From contig JAEELT010000081.1 in assembly GCA_016282855.1 (NCBI GenBank), positions 1-53,020 on the forward strand: DNA of 53,020 nt, given 5' to 3'. A model generated the notes under the pieces. It was not told the origin of the DNA, made no database searches, and saw nothing but the letters and a program-made list of their open reading frames with translations. The position numbers and the translations under genes are program-made. Shown one piece after another: positions 52,441-53,020 of this stretch (position 1 is its first letter; each line of letters begins with the position of its first letter). The DNA is from Clostridiaceae bacterium. GTDB lineage: Bacteria > Bacillota > Clostridia > Oscillospirales > Acutalibacteraceae.

Positions 52441-52650
52441 TTACTCTTCATCCTTTATAAAATCCACAAGGTCGCCAATGTTACAATTTAACACTTCGCA
52501 GATCCTACCAAGCACATCCATGCTTACTGCTTCACCTCTTCCCATTTTTGCAATTGTGGAAGAGGTAATTTTTGTTTTGGCCATAAGGTCTTTTTTCATC
52601 ATGTTTTTATCGATTAGTAGTTTCCAGAGCTTGTTGTAGCTGTATGTCAT
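52441..52650 (-). CDS. Cro/C1-type HTH regulator
   Basis: A 69-aa single-domain repressor of the HTH_26/Cro-C1 type. The sequence KDLMAKTKITSSTIAKMGRGE is the helix-turn-helix and LGRICEVLNCNIGDLVDFI the C-terminal helices. Such small regulators often precede defence operons and autoregulate. AAGGAGGAG lies 8 nt before ATG 52650, with a strong promoter upstream. It probably controls the HamA-like operon. Confidence 0.9.
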   Translation of the reverse strand: MTYSYNKLWKLLIDKNMMKKDLMAKTKITSSTIAKMGRGEAVSMDVLGRICEVLNCNIGDLVDFIKDEE

Positions 52651-52722
52651 AGTGGCTCCTCCTTACCTCCGTATCTGCCAGAGCATCACACACCGTTACC
52701 GTCGTTAGTCAGAGATGTACAT

Positions 52723-52751
52723 ATTATATCACCAATCTTCACGTTTTTCAA
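52723..52751 (-). promoter_or_regulatory. Promoter of the HTH-hamA operon
   Basis: On the minus strand TTGAAA (52751-52746), 17-bp spacer, TATAAT (52728-52723). Start expected near 52716, leader about 66 nt. Strong match for housekeeping sigma. Confidence 0.8.
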
Positions 52752-52820
52752 TCCCGCATTTGTGTTTTATGTGTTTCAACTTTGTAAACTCGAAGTTTTA
52801 CATGTCTATTCTAAATCGCC

Positions 52821-52853
52821 CAAGTCTGCTCCAAGTCTCTTACAAGTCGGCTC
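52821..52853. repeat. Three 11-bp phased direct repeats
   Basis: CAAGTC begins at 52821, 52832 and 52843, each followed by T/G-C/G-C-T-like bases (CAAGTCTGCTC, CAAGTCTCTTA, CAAGTCGGCTC). The 11-bp step is about one helical turn, as in protein-binding arrays. They lie about 70 bp upstream of the HTH promoter. Confidence 0.45.
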
Positions 52854-52879
52854 CATGTAGTTGGGAGCCGATTTTTCTT
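52847..52879 (+). terminator. Intrinsic terminator-like hairpin on plus
   Basis: TCGGCTCC (52847-52854) and GGAGCCGA (52864-52871), 9-nt loop, followed by TTTTTCTTA. No plus-strand gene precedes it here, so it may end a small RNA or act as a leader attenuator for the region to the right. Confidence 0.6.
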
Positions 52880-52894
52880 AAAATCTACTTGTGA

Positions 52895-53020
52895 GTGAAA
52901 GCTCACACCCACAAGCGGTACGTCCACTGGCCCCGGACGATCCAGTGCCGCCTGATGGGACAAGTTAATACGAACAGCTGCCTACTGGATAAGGAAGCTG
53001 CAGACCGGAACGGAGAAATC
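52895..53020 (+). CDS. Possible partial ORF at the right edge
   Basis: An open plus-strand frame from GTG 52895 to the window end (42 codons, KAHTHKRYVHWPRTIQCRL near its start); an internal ATG is at 52955. There is no good Shine-Dalgarno and I recognise no family. The base composition is visibly richer in GC than the neighbours, so a foreign element may begin here. Confidence 0.2.
   Translation, partial: MKAHTHKRYVHWPRTIQCRLMGQVNTNSCLLDKEAADRNGEI

Noticed and set aside
1-53020. tRNA, rRNA, CRISPR arrays and insertion sequences
   Set aside because: No cloverleaf, repeat-spacer array or transposase ORF was seen in the spacers, which are mostly under 200 bp. A short tRNA-like patch could still be missed by eye.
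53000-53020. Mobile-element gene assignment for the right edge
   Set aside because: The GC-rich end suggests foreign DNA, but only about 40 codons are visible and none match a family I recognise.

Overview
The window looks like the chromosome of an anaerobic, low-to-mid GC Clostridia, probably an Oscillospiraceae/Ruminococcaceae-type gut bacterium. The basis is the Firmicutes core set (PcrA, DnaE, WhiA, HprK, NrdR, RadA), strong AGGAGG Shine-Dalgarno sites, tight operons with ATGA/TAATG overlaps, a tungsten aldehyde:ferredoxin oxidoreductase locus and a GH78 rhamnosidase. The taxon is inferred, not proven.

Layout. 1-3.5 kb: the 3' part of radA, a DUF6873-like gene, a 350-bp structured spacer and a XerC/D-type recombinase, all on +. 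3.5-19.3 kb: a long minus-strand housekeeping run made of abhydrolase-nrdR-lipoprotein-hprK-ROK glucokinase-murB-whiA-dnaE, pfkA-pcrA with its own promoter, and asd-dapA-dapB. queA diverges from asd through overlapping promoters, and is followed by a 39-codon small ORF with an excellent ribosome-binding site and its own terminator.

20.8-28.3 kb (minus): a compact operon that reads as D-amino-acid and 5-oxoproline metabolism. It runs D-amino acid aminotransferase, DUF4392 protein, PxpB, PxpC, DUF1445 protein, PxpA, alanine racemase, then a glycoside-hydrolase-like protein. DUF1445 and DUF4392 are the two halves of animal mitochondrial D-glutamate cyclase. The operon can therefore be read as L-Ala to D-Ala to D-Glu to 5-oxoproline to Glu. 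A GH78 rhamnosidase diverges from it.

30.9-47.9 kb: a tungsten/molybdenum cofactor locus in two divergent operons. On minus: mogA, thiF/moeB-like, a tungsten aldehyde oxidoreductase (AOR/WOR large subunit), moaD and a four-cluster ferredoxin. On plus: a probable Moco/Tuco riboswitch, tupABC, moeA, a moeA-substrate-binding fusion, moaC, moaA and MOSC. These are followed by a BtuCDF-type (perhaps MolBCA-like) metal/oxyanion transporter, a TiaS-like protein, a 70-aa Cys-rich protein and two secreted Ig-like proteins. No MoaE is present.

48.0-53.0 kb: an accessory island, mostly minus strand, that looks like a defence locus in decay. It holds an HTH regulator with a consensus promoter, a HamA (DUF1837)-like protein, a truncated HamB-like fragment abutting the 3' remnant of a DpnII-type endonuclease, a GIY-YIG/DUF4357 protein, a HAD nucleotidase and an unrecognised protein. 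An imperfect palindrome resembling a tyrosine-recombinase core site lies at its left edge. No rRNA, tRNA, CRISPR array or insertion sequence was seen.
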